Source: Aggregatibacter kilianii (GTDB lineage: Bacteria > Pseudomonadota > Gammaproteobacteria > Enterobacterales > Pasteurellaceae). From it: a DNA stretch of 48,869 nucleotides. This document shows, piece after piece, positions 1-7,231 of the stretch. The notes beneath the pieces are model-generated. The model saw only the letters and a list, made by a program, of their open reading frames with translations. It was not told where the DNA came from and searched no databases. The DNA is taken from assembly GCF_003129965.1 (NCBI RefSeq), contig NZ_NRCJ01000018.1, forward strand, positions 1 to 48,869, read 5' to 3'. Position 1 is the stretch's first letter. Every line of letters starts with the position of its first letter. A program made the translations under genes and the position numbers.

Positions 1-66
1 AGGTTTGAAACGGCTTACGCCGTTTGTGCCTTATATCTCCGCCCTGAAGGACGGAGTTTTACGGCA
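1..66. mobile_element. Probable IS200/IS605-type element end (fragment at window edge)
   Basis: Two hairpins are visible. The first has stem AAACGGC/GCCGTTT at 8-25 around TTAC. The second, CTCCG...CGGAG at 38-57, has the CGCCCTGAAGGACG core. The second strongly resembles the hairpin at the other edge of the window, which is attached to a clear TnpB C-terminus. Such subterminal hairpins are typical of IS200/IS605 right ends, which also form the 3' part of the TnpB guide RNA. The rest of the element would lie upstream of the window, so identity and orientation are inferred from the hairpin only. Confidence 0.45.
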
Positions 67-231
67 CGTTGGATAAATCGGCGTGCCGTTCAAAGCTAGT
101 TGCACGCTTGGATTGCGTTTGTTTTCCTGCTCCTGCTGTTGGCGCTCGCGCTCTTGCTGTTGTCGTTCAAGTTCCCGCCATGCCTGCATATCTTTTTCGA
201 ATTGTTTTTCCATTTGGCTTTTTTCAGTCAT
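31..231 (-). CDS. Last late ORF of the prophage, probably disrupted by the IS end
   Basis: A 66-codon ORF whose start overlaps the stop of the upstream gene by eight bases, so it is probably translationally coupled. The first 40 residues are highly charged and Gln/Glu/Arg-rich with heptad character, suggesting a helix or coiled coil. The last ten or so codons run into the hairpin sequence of the presumed insertion element, so the natural C-terminus may have been replaced. I do not recognise a family. Its place at the end of the late operon suggests a minor virion or assembly protein. Confidence 0.5.
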   Translation of the reverse strand: MTEKSQMEKQFEKDMQAWRELERQQQERERQQQEQENKRNPSVQLALNGTPIYPTCRKTPSFRAEI

Positions 232-982
232 TTAGCATCCCTTTTATTGCGCTCAGGTCGCTTCCGATGTACATCACGCAAGCCGTGAACACGTTTTGCG
301 CACTCGGCACGTTGATTTTTATTTTTGTTTCGGCGATCTCCAGTAGATCGCTTGCGGAAAACGCCTGCACCGTCACGACGGTTTTTAGCAATGTATCAAC
401 CAGTTTTTTATTTTCCGCTTCTCGCTCCGCTTTCATTTTTAAAAGATTTTTAATCACGGCGGACGGGTCGCCCGTTTTAATCGCATTGGCGCCCGCAATG
501 GCATTACGAAGCACCGATTGCATAATGCGCCCCGATCCCGGTGTAATGTCCGCGCCATTGCCAAAAGCGGGGCTTGCGATAGTCGGGGTTTTCGTCATCT
601 TGGTTTGTTGTAAGTCCTTACTTGATTTTGCGTAATCATAAGCCTGTTTAAAACACGGCTCGGGCAAAAGCACCCGCACTTTATCTAAATCCGCAATAAA
701 TTGTTCGATGCTCGGGCTTGTCACCATGATCGCGATCACGTCCTGCATTCCGCGCGGGCGGTTCGGGTCGCCGTAGTCGATCAGCTTTGCCGCTAACGCT
801 TTAACGGCGTTTTCCGGAGATAAATAGCGGTTTGATTTTTCTTCGATGCCGTGGGTCCAGTTATGCACCCCGATTTTTGTGCCGGAAACAGATAGCGAAA
901 AAGGGGAAATGATCCCCCTTTGTGCGTCATCAAGTGTTTTTTTGGCTTGCGGGGAGAGTTTTAATAATTGTTTTTTCCACAT
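224..982 (-). CDS. Conserved-looking prophage late protein of unknown function
   Basis: A 252-aa protein near the distal end of the late operon. The N-terminal half is mixed alpha/beta. The central part contains a Gly/Ala/Pro-rich segment (roughly residues 130-160). The C-terminal half is helical, with a Lys/Glu-rich stretch around residues 165-190. There is no signal peptide and no convincing transmembrane segment. HP1-type phages carry several uncharacterised genes between the tail fibre and the genome end, and this one fits that position. It lies 11 bases after the 89-aa gene and overlaps the next ORF by eight bases, so it belongs to the same operon. Function is not inferred. Confidence 0.7.
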   Translation of the reverse strand: MWKKQLLKLSPQAKKTLDDAQRGIISPFSLSVSGTKIGVHNWTHGIEEKSNRYLSPENAVKALAAKLIDYGDPNRPRGMQDVIAIMVTSPSIEQFIADLDKVRVLLPEPCFKQAYDYAKSSKDLQQTKMTKTPTIASPAFGNGADITPGSGRIMQSVLRNAIAGANAIKTGDPSAVIKNLLKMKAEREAENKKLVDTLLKTVVTVQAFSASDLLEIAETKIKINVPSAQNVFTACVMYIGSDLSAIKGMLND

Positions 983-993
983 AGCCGCCCCGA

Positions 994-1263
994 TTAAATT
1001 TGTGAAAATTCCTGCGGGTATTGTCTGCGCGTCACTTCGCTTTCGTATGCTTCTCGGCAGTGATTGCGATCAAAGAATAACCCGTTAATCAGCCGATATA
1101 ACACGCGCCAACGCTTGCGCGGGTGCGGGACTAACATTGCGCCGCGATATGTGCGGCTTGAAAGGGTTTCGTCCGCCGCACCGCCGATCAGTGCATTAAA
1201 AAGCTGGTCGATGGCAATCACCACATGATAGCCCCATGTTTTCAGTTTTGTTTTTTTAATCAT
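994..1263 (-). CDS. Small conserved phage-type protein (89 aa), unknown function
   Basis: The protein has a hydrophobic N-terminal third with an Ile-Asp-Gln-Leu-x-Asn-Ala-Leu-x-Gly-Gly core, a Glu-Thr-Leu-Ser-Ser-Arg-x-Tyr-Arg stretch, then a Trp/Arg-rich region and an Asp-Arg-x-His-Cys motif (about residues 69-73). I recall very similar small proteins scattered through tailed phages and prophages, but no established function. It overlaps the upstream gene by eight bases and lies just before the 252-aa gene. The motif set suggests a real, conserved protein rather than a chance ORF. Confidence 0.7.
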   Translation of the reverse strand: MIKKTKLKTWGYHVVIAIDQLFNALIGGAADETLSSRTYRGAMLVPHPRKRWRVLYRLINGLFFDRNHCREAYESEVTRRQYPQEFSQI

Positions 1264-1630
1264 TGCTTGATTCTCCGATGTAAATTGCTTCGTAATATAG
1301 CTCTTTCAAAAGTCCTTTATTCGCCACGTTTTTGACGTTCATACGGATTTTAAATCCTGTGCGCGTGAGGTCGTAAATATTAAACACAAATGATGTTTGC
1401 GTTAGTGCGTTAAAAATCGGGTGCAACCGCACCAGAATTTTTTCATTCGGGAAGTTGGTTTTGAATGGTATTTCTGCGCGGGTGAACGGGTAGCCGTTGG
1501 TAAAATCAATCAACGAAAACGGGACTGCGCCGATTTCCGATTGTTTTTTGTCATTGCTCGGCAGGGTTTCTTTTATTTTATGCACTTCCTGCGCCACTGC
1601 TTCGATTGCTTGTTGTATTGGGTGCGTCAT
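1256..1630 (-). CDS. Prophage late protein, unknown function (124 aa)
   Basis: A soluble 124-aa protein. Residues 1-30 are probably helical. The rest has alternating hydrophobic/polar strands, including a Phe-Pro-x-Glu-Lys-Ile-Leu-Val-Arg-Leu-His stretch, suggestive of a beta-rich domain. It overlaps its upstream neighbour by four bases and its downstream neighbour by eight, so it is embedded in the late operon after the tail-fibre genes. No family recognised; a structural or fibre-associated role is only a guess from position. Confidence 0.65.
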   Translation of the reverse strand: MTHPIQQAIEAVAQEVHKIKETLPSNDKKQSEIGAVPFSLIDFTNGYPFTRAEIPFKTNFPNEKILVRLHPIFNALTQTSFVFNIYDLTRTGFKIRMNVKNVANKGLLKELYYEAIYIGESSND

Positions 1631-2049
1631 TCTGCCGTTCCCGTGCTTAAAATTTTCGTAATGCGTTCCGGCAACGCGGAAAAATCCAATGCGTCAACGG
1701 CAGACTGCAAGCCTGCAAGTTTAGTTAAAATCGCTTGACTGGCTAAGTCGTCTTTTGAGAGTTCGGCGAGGATTTTTTTAATTTCTGCCGCGACTTCCTG
1801 CAATGAGTCGAGTTCTTCCGGTGCGCCGTTAATCCACGCTTTTAATTTTTCATCGATGATTTTGCCGACTTCATTTTTATCCACGCCCGCGCTTTGTGGT
1901 GCGGTCAGAATTTCATTCAGCGCGGCAACTAGGTTTGATTTTGTGCCTGTGTCTAATTGCGACAAGTCGCCGATCAGCTTGCGCGTTTCAAAAGCGTGTT
2001 GCGCTAGCTGTTCAAAGGCTTTTTCGATTAGTTCTTTCGATGTTTTCAT
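1627..2049 (-). CDS. Coiled-coil tail-fibre-associated protein
   Basis: A 140-aa, strongly helical protein. It contains a Thr-Gly-Thr-Lys-Ser-Asn-Leu-Val-Ala-Ala-Leu-Asn-Glu segment of the kind common in phage fibre and trimerisation regions, followed by long amphipathic helices. I chose the start at 2049 rather than the longer frame to 2073 because it forms a TAATG stop-start overlap with the 50-aa ORF upstream, and the extra eight codons are that ORF read out of frame. Its place behind the tail-fibre genes suggests a fibre accessory or virion component; this is inference. Confidence 0.65.
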   Translation of the reverse strand: MKTSKELIEKAFEQLAQHAFETRKLIGDLSQLDTGTKSNLVAALNEILTAPQSAGVDKNEVGKIIDEKLKAWINGAPEELDSLQEVAAEIKKILAELSKDDLASQAILTKLAGLQSAVDALDFSALPERITKILSTGTAE

Positions 2050-2201
2050 TATTTTGTTCCATTTTCGAGCCAAAACGCCACTAAATCGGGCAGGCTTTCT
2101 GCTATTTTTATTTCTTCGTTGATGATCAGCTGTCGCCCGATTTCGACGTCAACGATTATCTGGGCGTCTATGATAATATCTATATCAATACATTCGCTCA
2201 T
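2049..2201 (-). CDS. Small acidic protein (50 aa) in the late operon
   Basis: A 50-codon ORF that starts MSECID, is very rich in Ile/Asp/Glu and ends WLENGTK. It has a good Shine-Dalgarno (GAGGGGAG just upstream of the ATG). It starts eight bases after the stop of the 117-aa gene, and its TAA overlaps the ATG of the next gene (TAATG). The tight packing argues that it is real. It is too small to assign to a family. Confidence 0.6.
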   Translation of the reverse strand: MSECIDIDIIIDAQIIVDVEIGRQLIINEEIKIAESLPDLVAFWLENGTK

Positions 2202-2208
2202 ACTCCCC

Positions 2209-2562
2209 TCACTCTATGATTGGGTCAAACTCAATCGCGCCTTGCAATACCGTTTTAAATTTGTTGTCCGCCGTGATTAAGTGCAAATTGTATTCGGCAA
2301 CAATTTTCGGGATTTCCCGCGTCATTGCGCGGGTGATTGGTATTTTTGCTAAATTGCCGTCATAAATCATAATCCCGCCGTTTTCGGTGGTTAGTTTTAG
2401 CAACGGCTCCGCGTCGGATTGGTTGCGCTTGACGACAAATAGCAACTTGCACCCGGTTAAATCATACGGCGTACCGTTGCGGTATCTAACTCGCGCGGTT
2501 ACATCTACGTCATTCCCGCGCGGCATGACTAGATTTCTTATTCGTGGTATGATTTCGGTCAT
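2209..2562 (-). CDS. Prophage baseplate/fibre-region protein, beta-rich
   Basis: A 117-aa protein with alternating strands and the segment Gly-Thr-Pro-Tyr-Asp-Leu-Thr-Gly near residues 30-37. That motif is reminiscent of N-terminal domains of baseplate upper or receptor-binding accessory proteins of other phages, but the resemblance is short and I do not assign the family. The gene overlaps the DUF4376-like gene upstream by four bases, so it belongs to the tail-fibre cluster. Confidence 0.6.
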   Translation of the reverse strand: MTEIIPRIRNLVMPRGNDVDVTARVRYRNGTPYDLTGCKLLFVVKRNQSDAEPLLKLTTENGGIMIYDGNLAKIPITRAMTREIPKIVAEYNLHLITADNKFKTVLQGAIEFDPIIE

Positions 2563-3179
2563 TTTTCCGCGTCCTCGCTTATGGCTTCAGCGTATGTTTG
2601 CGCCCAACCGATTGACCAATCATAATTCATCGGGTCTTCCGCTTGCTCTAATAAGACTTTGTGCATATAGGCGTTTTCAAACATCTTTTCTTTTAATGTT
2701 TTCACCGCGTCCCACACCGCCTTAAATTCTTCAAAATTAATAGTTTTTGCGCTGTTGTCGGCACAAATTAGCGTGTAAGTGTTGTCTTTGCCGTTTAAGT
2801 CAAAATCCGCTTTGATTTCGACTAACGTCGCGCGCCCCTTTTCGTCGCTATCTACCCATTTGCCAATGGCGGCGACGTATGTTCCTCCGTTAACACATTG
2901 ATCACGCTTGGCGTTGATTTTGGCGCGGATGATGGCGCGTTGCTCGGCTAAAAGTGCGGTCTGGTTTTTCTTTAAAAGCGTCCAGCGTTGCCCGTTCCAC
3001 GTGTAAAACTCGTTTTCGGGTGCTTCAACAAGCGTCATCTTGCCGTTTTTCTCAACTAGCCGCTTAGTGTCTAAATCTACGTCGTCCGCAACGTCGATTT
3101 CATGATATGCGTCTTTATCTTCTGGTTCCGGATAAATTACATATTCGTTTGTGTTTTCTTTTTTAAAAAATACCTTCAT
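2559..3179 (-). CDS. Tail-fibre accessory protein, DUF4376-like
   Basis: A 206-aa protein immediately downstream of the tail fibre, in the slot usually held by fibre assembly chaperones. The N-terminal 75 residues include a Trp-Asn-Gly-Gln-Arg-Trp motif. Residues about 80-190 match my memory of DUF4376: Ala-Lys-Arg-Asp-x-x-x-Asn-Gly-Gly-Thr-Tyr, then a region with regularly spaced aromatic and acidic residues, then a helix ending in a Trp-rich tail. DUF4376 domains are frequent in genes next to phage tail fibres. A role in fibre maturation or tip assembly is inferred. Confidence 0.7.
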   Translation of the reverse strand: MKVFFKKENTNEYVIYPEPEDKDAYHEIDVADDVDLDTKRLVEKNGKMTLVEAPENEFYTWNGQRWTLLKKNQTALLAEQRAIIRAKINAKRDQCVNGGTYVAAIGKWVDSDEKGRATLVEIKADFDLNGKDNTYTLICADNSAKTINFEEFKAVWDAVKTLKEKMFENAYMHKVLLEQAEDPMNYDWSIGWAQTYAEAISEDAEK

Positions 3180-3181
3180 TT

Positions 3182-5185
3182 TTAACCTCCCAATAAAATC
3201 ACTTTGCGAATCTCAATACCCCGTTCAAATGTAATATGCGTCCCGTTGCGCGTAACGTACGATACGGCAGAATAGTCTTTGTCCGCGTTTTCGCCGCCAT
3301 ATTCAATCCCTCCTATAAATGAGCCGTTACAGTGGGCGATTGATATGGTGCTAGTTAAAAGTCTGCCGCGATACATATACATAACAACCATTATCCCGCT
3401 ATTCGTTCCCGCGTCTATTGTTAATCCGTTTTGTGCACCCATCCAAATTAATTTTTCATTGCGCACATCGTCTAAAAATGCAATTACGCCAGCTCTATCT
3501 TGCATCCAGATTTCGTATTTATCCTCGATCCAAAATTTCCATTGTTTGTTAAATAGTTCAAAGCGAGCTAATTTCCCGTCATTTCTGTTTATGTTTATCC
3601 CCGCTAAATTATTGTCTCCCTCTTTTACAAAAACGTAATCTTTCCCCCCGTGATGGAAGAAATCTCTTATCCAACCATACCCTTTAGTCCATATCTCGCC
3701 GCCATGCGTAAGTGTAAATGTGTGTTCTCTTCGATCTTGTGCGTATGTTGTACCCGGGGGGGTCGTCCAGATTCTTAGTTCGTCGGCATATCCTCCCACA
3801 TCAACCGCTTCAAGTGTTACTTGCGGGTGAGAACCGTCCCAATTAATAAAATCGACTGATGACGCGTGATATGATTTGCTTTTCACCGCTAAATTTGCAT
3901 GATTTCTTTCAGCTCTAAAGTGAGGCGCGACAAGATCGCCAGTCATCCAGTCGCCTGATTTTGATACTTTTCTGTTTGCGTTGTTATTTGCCTCTTCTGC
4001 GGTATTTTGCGCTTTATCAGCGGCGTTTTTTGCTTCGACGCCCTTGTCATACGCCGTCTTCACCGCCACACTGGTCGCTACGTCGTCCGCGCTGTTGCTG
4101 TCGATTGCGTTCGATTTTTTGCTGTTCGGAATGTAATTTGTCAGATTCCGCGTGATCGCGTCGATAAAGGCTTTCAGGGTTTTGATTGCCTTCGGCGTGG
4201 CGGCTAAGTCCTCGGAGTCAGAATCATAACCGGAATACAATTTAGCGATCCCGCGTTTAATCAGGCTCGCCAACGGCAAACGGTGCGTATGTCCGCGCTT
4301 GTCGGCTTTGTTCGGCGTGGTGTCGTCCAAGTCTAGCGGGTTGATGCCCAAAAACGGCGACAACAATCGGCGGTCGGTTACGACGCCGTTGCGGTCAATG
4401 TCCGCCAAAATTTGCACATAGTGCGGGCGGTTTGCGGTGTCCGTGTAGTCCGCTTTGCTGACTTTTAAAAATTTGAGTTCGGTTTCATACGCGCCCGTGA
4501 CGGTGCAATGATGCACCACGTCTAAATAAATTGAGCACGGCAAATTTGCGGCATTGATTGTTTCAAGTGCGGTCATATTGGCGCGCACACCCTCAACATA
4601 CGCCACACCCGGTTCAATGGTGTAATCATTGCCGCTTTTTCTTTTAACTAAAAAGCTGTCATCAAAAAACACCGCGCGCCCGTATAAATCACGGTTGGTT
4701 AAGCGGATCTTTTCGTCGATTCCGTGCAAACGCACGGTAAAATCAATCTGCCACGTTTGCGCGGTCACATTGATATTTGTCAAGGCTTTCGCGCCCGTAA
4801 ACTCCAGTAACACGTTGCGCGTGATGCTGTTGCCCTGCACGTTGTTTTTGTTGCGTGTTTTTTTGACTGGCGTCGTCTGGATTGCCACGGCAAGCATATT
4901 TTTCGACTTGTTCACCAAGCCAATAAAATTAAAATCAAAATCGCCGACTTCCGTTCCAATGGTGACGGAATACACCACGGCATTTTCATTAATGACGCCG
5001 CTTTGTGACACTGCCTGACGGTGCACAATGTGCGCCGCCTGCGGCATGGTTAAATGATTTTTTAAGTTATCGGCAGTCAAGCCGGGGATATTTGCAAAAA
5101 CAAATTCATCAAAAACGACCGTGCTTTTCGCGGCTGTTTGCTGTGCGATGTATTGTTCAAATTGCGGAGTGATTAAACTTGCCAT
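3182..5185 (-). CDS. Tail fibre protein (phage tail-collar fibre N-terminus)
   Basis: A 667-aa receptor-binding fibre. Residues 1-150 match the N-terminal baseplate-attachment domain of P2/HP1-type tail fibres (tail-collar fibre family): they start MASLITPQFE, followed by the typical Asn-Glu-Asn-Ala-Val-Val-Tyr region. A His-rich Lys-x-x-Lys-Arg-Gly-His-Thr-His segment, an Ala/Asn/Lys-rich coiled coil (about 370-410) and an unrelated C-terminal beta region follow. The C-terminus is expected to decide host range. The start has a clear AAGGTG ribosome site. A run of seven C on the coding strand (3756-3762) lies near codon 477. Confidence 0.88.
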   Translation of the reverse strand: MASLITPQFEQYIAQQTAAKSTVVFDEFVFANIPGLTADNLKNHLTMPQAAHIVHRQAVSQSGVINENAVVYSVTIGTEVGDFDFNFIGLVNKSKNMLAVAIQTTPVKKTRNKNNVQGNSITRNVLLEFTGAKALTNINVTAQTWQIDFTVRLHGIDEKIRLTNRDLYGRAVFFDDSFLVKRKSGNDYTIEPGVAYVEGVRANMTALETINAANLPCSIYLDVVHHCTVTGAYETELKFLKVSKADYTDTANRPHYVQILADIDRNGVVTDRRLLSPFLGINPLDLDDTTPNKADKRGHTHRLPLASLIKRGIAKLYSGYDSDSEDLAATPKAIKTLKAFIDAITRNLTNYIPNSKKSNAIDSNSADDVATSVAVKTAYDKGVEAKNAADKAQNTAEEANNNANRKVSKSGDWMTGDLVAPHFRAERNHANLAVKSKSYHASSVDFINWDGSHPQVTLEAVDVGGYADELRIWTTPPGTTYAQDRREHTFTLTHGGEIWTKGYGWIRDFFHHGGKDYVFVKEGDNNLAGININRNDGKLARFELFNKQWKFWIEDKYEIWMQDRAGVIAFLDDVRNEKLIWMGAQNGLTIDAGTNSGIMVVMYMYRGRLLTSTISIAHCNGSFIGGIEYGGENADKDYSAVSYVTRNGTHITFERGIEIRKVILLGG

Positions 5186-5206
5186 AAAACACCTTTTTAA
5201 TTGTCA

Positions 5207-5731
5207 TTATTGGTATTTGATATAAAAACTTTGATAGTCGTGCTCAAATTCGCCGTGGTGAATTGTCACTGTTTCCGCCGTGATCACGTCGAACGTATAG
5301 CGGCGACAAGTGCGCCCATATTTGCGGATAATTAAATTCAGTAAGTCGATATTTTTCGCCAGTTGCTTGTCGGTTAACCTGATTTTGATCACGTCCCAAT
5401 TTTCTAAATCGAAACGTTCTTCCAACTCCACATAGCCAATGCCTAAACGATCAAAAATACGAATAAACCCCGCTTTGCTTCCGGCGTCCTTGGCGTTGAT
5501 AAAGGCATATTTGACGCGCTTGCGGAAAAGCTCCAACGGCTCATTTTCGAACCGTTCGACGTCGCGCTGATACGCAATCAAATTCAAAATGCGCTCACTG
5601 CATTTTTCTTCGTCTAAAATTTCAAACGGAAATTTGACCGCACTTTGTACGTAGTCCCACCACTTGCCGAACAAGGCGGCGATTTTCGCAAGCTCGCCCT
5701 TATCCATCCAAAACGGTAATTTAATGATCAT
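5207..5731 (-). CDS. Baseplate protein, phage tail protein I (P2 gpI-like)
   Basis: A 174-aa protein of the phage tail protein I family. It has the early segment on Ala-Tyr-Gln-Arg-Asp-Val-Glu, the Arg-Val-Lys-Tyr-Ala-Phe-x-x-x-Lys-Asp-Ala-Gly stretch and a C-terminal Tyr-Gly-Arg-Thr-x-Arg motif, all common in gpI proteins. It overlaps the gpJ-like gene by four bases (ATGA), the conserved J-I order of P2-type phages. In P2, gpI joins gpJ at the baseplate periphery, next to the fibre attachment point. Confidence 0.88.
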   Translation of the reverse strand: MIIKLPFWMDKGELAKIAALFGKWWDYVQSAVKFPFEILDEEKCSERILNLIAYQRDVERFENEPLELFRKRVKYAFINAKDAGSKAGFIRIFDRLGIGYVELEERFDLENWDVIKIRLTDKQLAKNIDLLNLIIRKYGRTCRRYTFDVITAETVTIHHGEFEHDYQSFYIKYQ

Positions 5732-6897
5732 CGTTGCACGCTCACGGTTAAGCGCGAAATGCGCGGAATAGAAAGATCACTTTGAATATCCGTCTGCCCC
5801 CAAACAATCGAATCAATCTCATTGAATCGGTCGTGGATTTCCTCGCCCAATTTCGACCAAGAGAAACGGCTGAACGGGTAGGTTTTCGTCACGCTGTAAT
5901 TATTGTTTTCGCGGAATGCACACCGAATCATATTTTCCACTGCCAGCACGATTTCCGCCTTGCGCGTGTCGCCGATGGCTTGCGACGGGCGGAAATACAC
6001 ACCGCACGTGATCACGTGTTGCGTTTCCGGCATCGCAAAGCAGATCAAATCATCGCCGTGCCCGTGGTTGCCCTCGGTTTGTACGTAATGATTCACTTTG
6101 TCGATAAAGGGCTGACTGGTCACGCCTGTGTCAAGTAATAAATACGCGTTGGCTGTGCCCGGTCCACGCGGGGCGTCATGTTTAAAATAAATGCGGTCAA
6201 CGGATAAGCCCGCCACTTTGGCGATCATCCCTTTGTAAACGCTGTCAATGTGATGTTGCCCAACACTGGAAAACTGGGTGCGATAGCGTTCGCGTAATTC
6301 TTCGTTGCTTTCTCGGTCGGAACCCGGGGCGGTCAGCCAGTCGTCTTTGTTTTCAACGGATCGCACGCCCGCGATGTTTTCCGGTAAAATGCGGTAATAG
6401 CCCGCCGCCAAGTTATAATCCGCGCCCGCATTTTCCGCAATCACGGGCACAGGGGCGGAAAGCGTGCCTTTCGGAATCGGCGTATCTTGCGTCACAATCA
6501 GTCGAAAAATCACGTCGTTAATGCGTTCAGTTTGCACCACGGTTCCCGCTTTGATCGTTAATTCGGTAAGTTCGCTTTCTTTCGTGAAGTGGATCACGCC
6601 TTCCGCTTTAGTGGCTTGTTTAAAATCGATGCCCACTGCCCACGCGTGAAGCTGTAACCACTTTTCTTTTGCGGTTTTTACAAACAGATTCGGCAAGATT
6701 TCGCCGATTAAATGATCCGTAAGCCATTTCACGGGTTTAACCGCAATCGCGGTGATCAGTCGCCAAAACGGCGACATTTTGGATGTATTGGTAACAAGGT
6801 TTTCTTGCGCGGTTAATTCCTCGAATTTTTGACGGATCTGCACTTCTTCCACAGGCAAGCCCGTTTCAGCCAGCATTTGTTTAAAATCTTCAGCCAT
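5728..6897 (-). CDS. Baseplate J-like protein (P2 gpJ-like)
   Basis: A 389-aa baseplate wedge protein. It has the typical Baseplate_J layout: a helical N-terminus, then a beta domain with a Gly-Thr-Val-Val-Gln-Thr strand and [14 protein letters not shown] near residues 190-203, a signature of this family. The C-terminus contains Ile-Asp-Ser-Ile-Val-Trp-Gly. Its start overlaps the upstream gp25-like gene by eight bases and its end overlaps gpI, matching the wedge operon of contractile tails. Confidence 0.9.
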   Translation of the reverse strand: MAEDFKQMLAETGLPVEEVQIRQKFEELTAQENLVTNTSKMSPFWRLITAIAVKPVKWLTDHLIGEILPNLFVKTAKEKWLQLHAWAVGIDFKQATKAEGVIHFTKESELTELTIKAGTVVQTERINDVIFRLIVTQDTPIPKGTLSAPVPVIAENAGADYNLAAGYYRILPENIAGVRSVENKDDWLTAPGSDRESNEELRERYRTQFSSVGQHHIDSVYKGMIAKVAGLSVDRIYFKHDAPRGPGTANAYLLLDTGVTSQPFIDKVNHYVQTEGNHGHGDDLICFAMPETQHVITCGVYFRPSQAIGDTRKAEIVLAVENMIRCAFRENNNYSVTKTYPFSRFSWSKLGEEIHDRFNEIDSIVWGQTDIQSDLSIPRISRLTVSVQR

Positions 6898-7228
6898 TTA
6901 ATTGGATCCCCATGTTGTCAATTTTGCCGAAATCGTAAGTTTCGGCGGTCAAACGTAACCGCCCCTGACTTTCGTCATCAATAAAAATCGTGCCGGGAAT
7001 CAGTCGTTCGTCTTCTTCTACCAGTAACACGATTTGCAAAATAATATCGCGCCGTAAAATGCGGCTTCTTTCAGCGATCAACAACGTCGCCAAGCCGCTT
7101 TCTAAAATGGCGTGCTTGATGTCCTGCGCGATGGAAACGCGGTTATCACAGATCATCGGCTGATTGCCGCTATCCAGTGTTAAATCCTCGCCATTAATCC
7201 ACAGATCCAAATACCGTTTTTCAGCCAT
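6890..7228 (-). CDS. Baseplate wedge protein, DUF2590/gp25-like
   Basis: A 112-aa protein. It carries the pattern of small baseplate wedge proteins: Asp-Asn-Arg-Val-Ser-Ile-Ala-Gln-Asp-Ile-Lys-His-Ala-Ile, a Glu-Arg-Ser-Arg-Ile-Leu-Arg-Arg-Asp stretch, and Leu-Ile-Pro-Gly-Thr-Ile followed by Gly-Arg-Leu-x-Leu-Thr-Ala. I believe this is the HP1-type DUF2590 group, functionally equivalent to gpW/gp25. Its position just before gpJ supports a wedge role. The exact family name is from memory. Confidence 0.75.
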   Translation of the reverse strand: MAEKRYLDLWINGEDLTLDSGNQPMICDNRVSIAQDIKHAILESGLATLLIAERSRILRRDIILQIVLLVEEDERLIPGTIFIDDESQGRLRLTAETYDFGKIDNMGIQLNG

Positions 7229-7231
7229 TTA

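Noticed and set aside
69-635. 188-codon forward ORF over the last late genes
   Set aside because: It is antisense to a well-packed operon and its protein is Phe/Cys/Ser-rich, typical of a shadow frame.
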